From Candidatus Poribacteria bacterium (GTDB lineage Bacteria; Poribacteria; WGA-4E; WGA-3G), in contig VXZL01000039.1 of NCBI GenBank assembly GCA_009845505.1, positions 1 through 12,260 of the forward strand: a DNA stretch of 12,260 bases, in the 5' to 3' direction. Below the pieces are notes generated by a model. It saw only the letters and a list, made by a program, of their open reading frames with translations. It did not search any database and was not told the DNA's origin. The translations under genes and the position numbers were made by a program. Shown piece by piece: positions 12,206 to 12,260 of this stretch (position 1 is the first letter of the stretch; each line of letters opens with the position of its first letter).

Positions 12206-12260
12206 ATGTGGCTTTACATTGTCAAAATGTCGCCGCTTTCTCAAAAAACTCGATATCTAC
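12206..12260 (+). CDS. Possible start of a gene cut by the window edge
   Basis: An ATG at 12206 follows GAGGG (12194-12198) with a 7-nt spacer, an excellent ribosome binding site, and the frame is open for 18 codons to the window end (MWLYIVKMSPLSQKTRYL). It would be divergent from the unknown minus-strand gene, leaving only about 55 bp between starts. Too short to assign a family. Confidence 0.3.
   Translation, partial: MWLYIVKMSPLSQKTRYL

Noticed and set aside
12222..12260. C-terminal end of a minus-strand gene (VDIEFFEKAATF then stop)
   Set aside because: Only 12 codons are visible and the opposite strand has an ATG with a strong ribosome binding site over the same bases; it cannot be supported.

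Overview
The window looks like chromosomal DNA of an uncultured marine or sponge-associated bacterium, most likely Candidatus Poribacteria or a relative. This is an inference from gene content and style: a phytanoyl-CoA-dioxygenase-family protein, a Gfo/Idh/MocA oxidoreductase, a COG3618-type amidohydrolase, a minimal nucleotidyltransferase and many small palindromic intergenic repeats. There is no rRNA or other marker gene to prove it.

Layout. 1-312: tandem 31-bp palindromic repeats and a small zinc-ribbon gene (minus). About 330-1792: a TnpB-only IS200/IS605-type element with matching hairpins at both ends, a structured 5' leader that can form a pseudoknot, and a tnpB gene whose 3' end probably doubles as guide (omega) RNA. 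1922-3669 (minus): a GNAT acetyltransferase translationally coupled (ATGA) to a PhyH dioxygenase with a C-terminal degenerate Nudix domain. 3840-4685 (plus): a lactonase-like amidohydrolase with its own good promoter. 4761-7494 (plus): a sulfur assimilation and cysteine block of cysteine synthase, [4Fe-4S] APS reductase, the small sulfur carrier CysO and the JAMM protease Mec. 7448-9703 (plus): a large polytopic membrane protein resembling GT-C glycosyltransferases, overlapping mec. 9707-11145 (minus): Gfo/Idh oxidoreductase coupled by ATGA to an orphan MNT nucleotidyltransferase. 11238-11684 (minus): zinc-ribbon plus HEAT-repeat protein. 11770-12150 (minus): unknown protein. 12206-end (plus): possible start of a further gene.

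The most coherent system is the cysteine block. APS reductase makes sulfite; a sulfite reductase not seen here would make sulfide. CysO thiocarboxylate, the cysteine synthase and Mec then resemble the protein-thiocarboxylate route known from Mycobacterium tuberculosis (CysM-CysO-Mec). CysO here ends in Gly-Gly-Leu-Phe rather than bare Gly-Gly, so Mec may both mature the carrier and release cysteine. The E1-type activating enzyme (MoeZ/ThiF-like) is not in the window.

Other points of interest are the precise pseudoknot design in the tnpB leader, the PhyH-Nudix fusion with lost Nudix catalytic glutamates, short palindromic repeat units embedded in frame in a membrane-protein gene, and an MNT protein with a His where the third catalytic Asp is expected and no HEPN partner.
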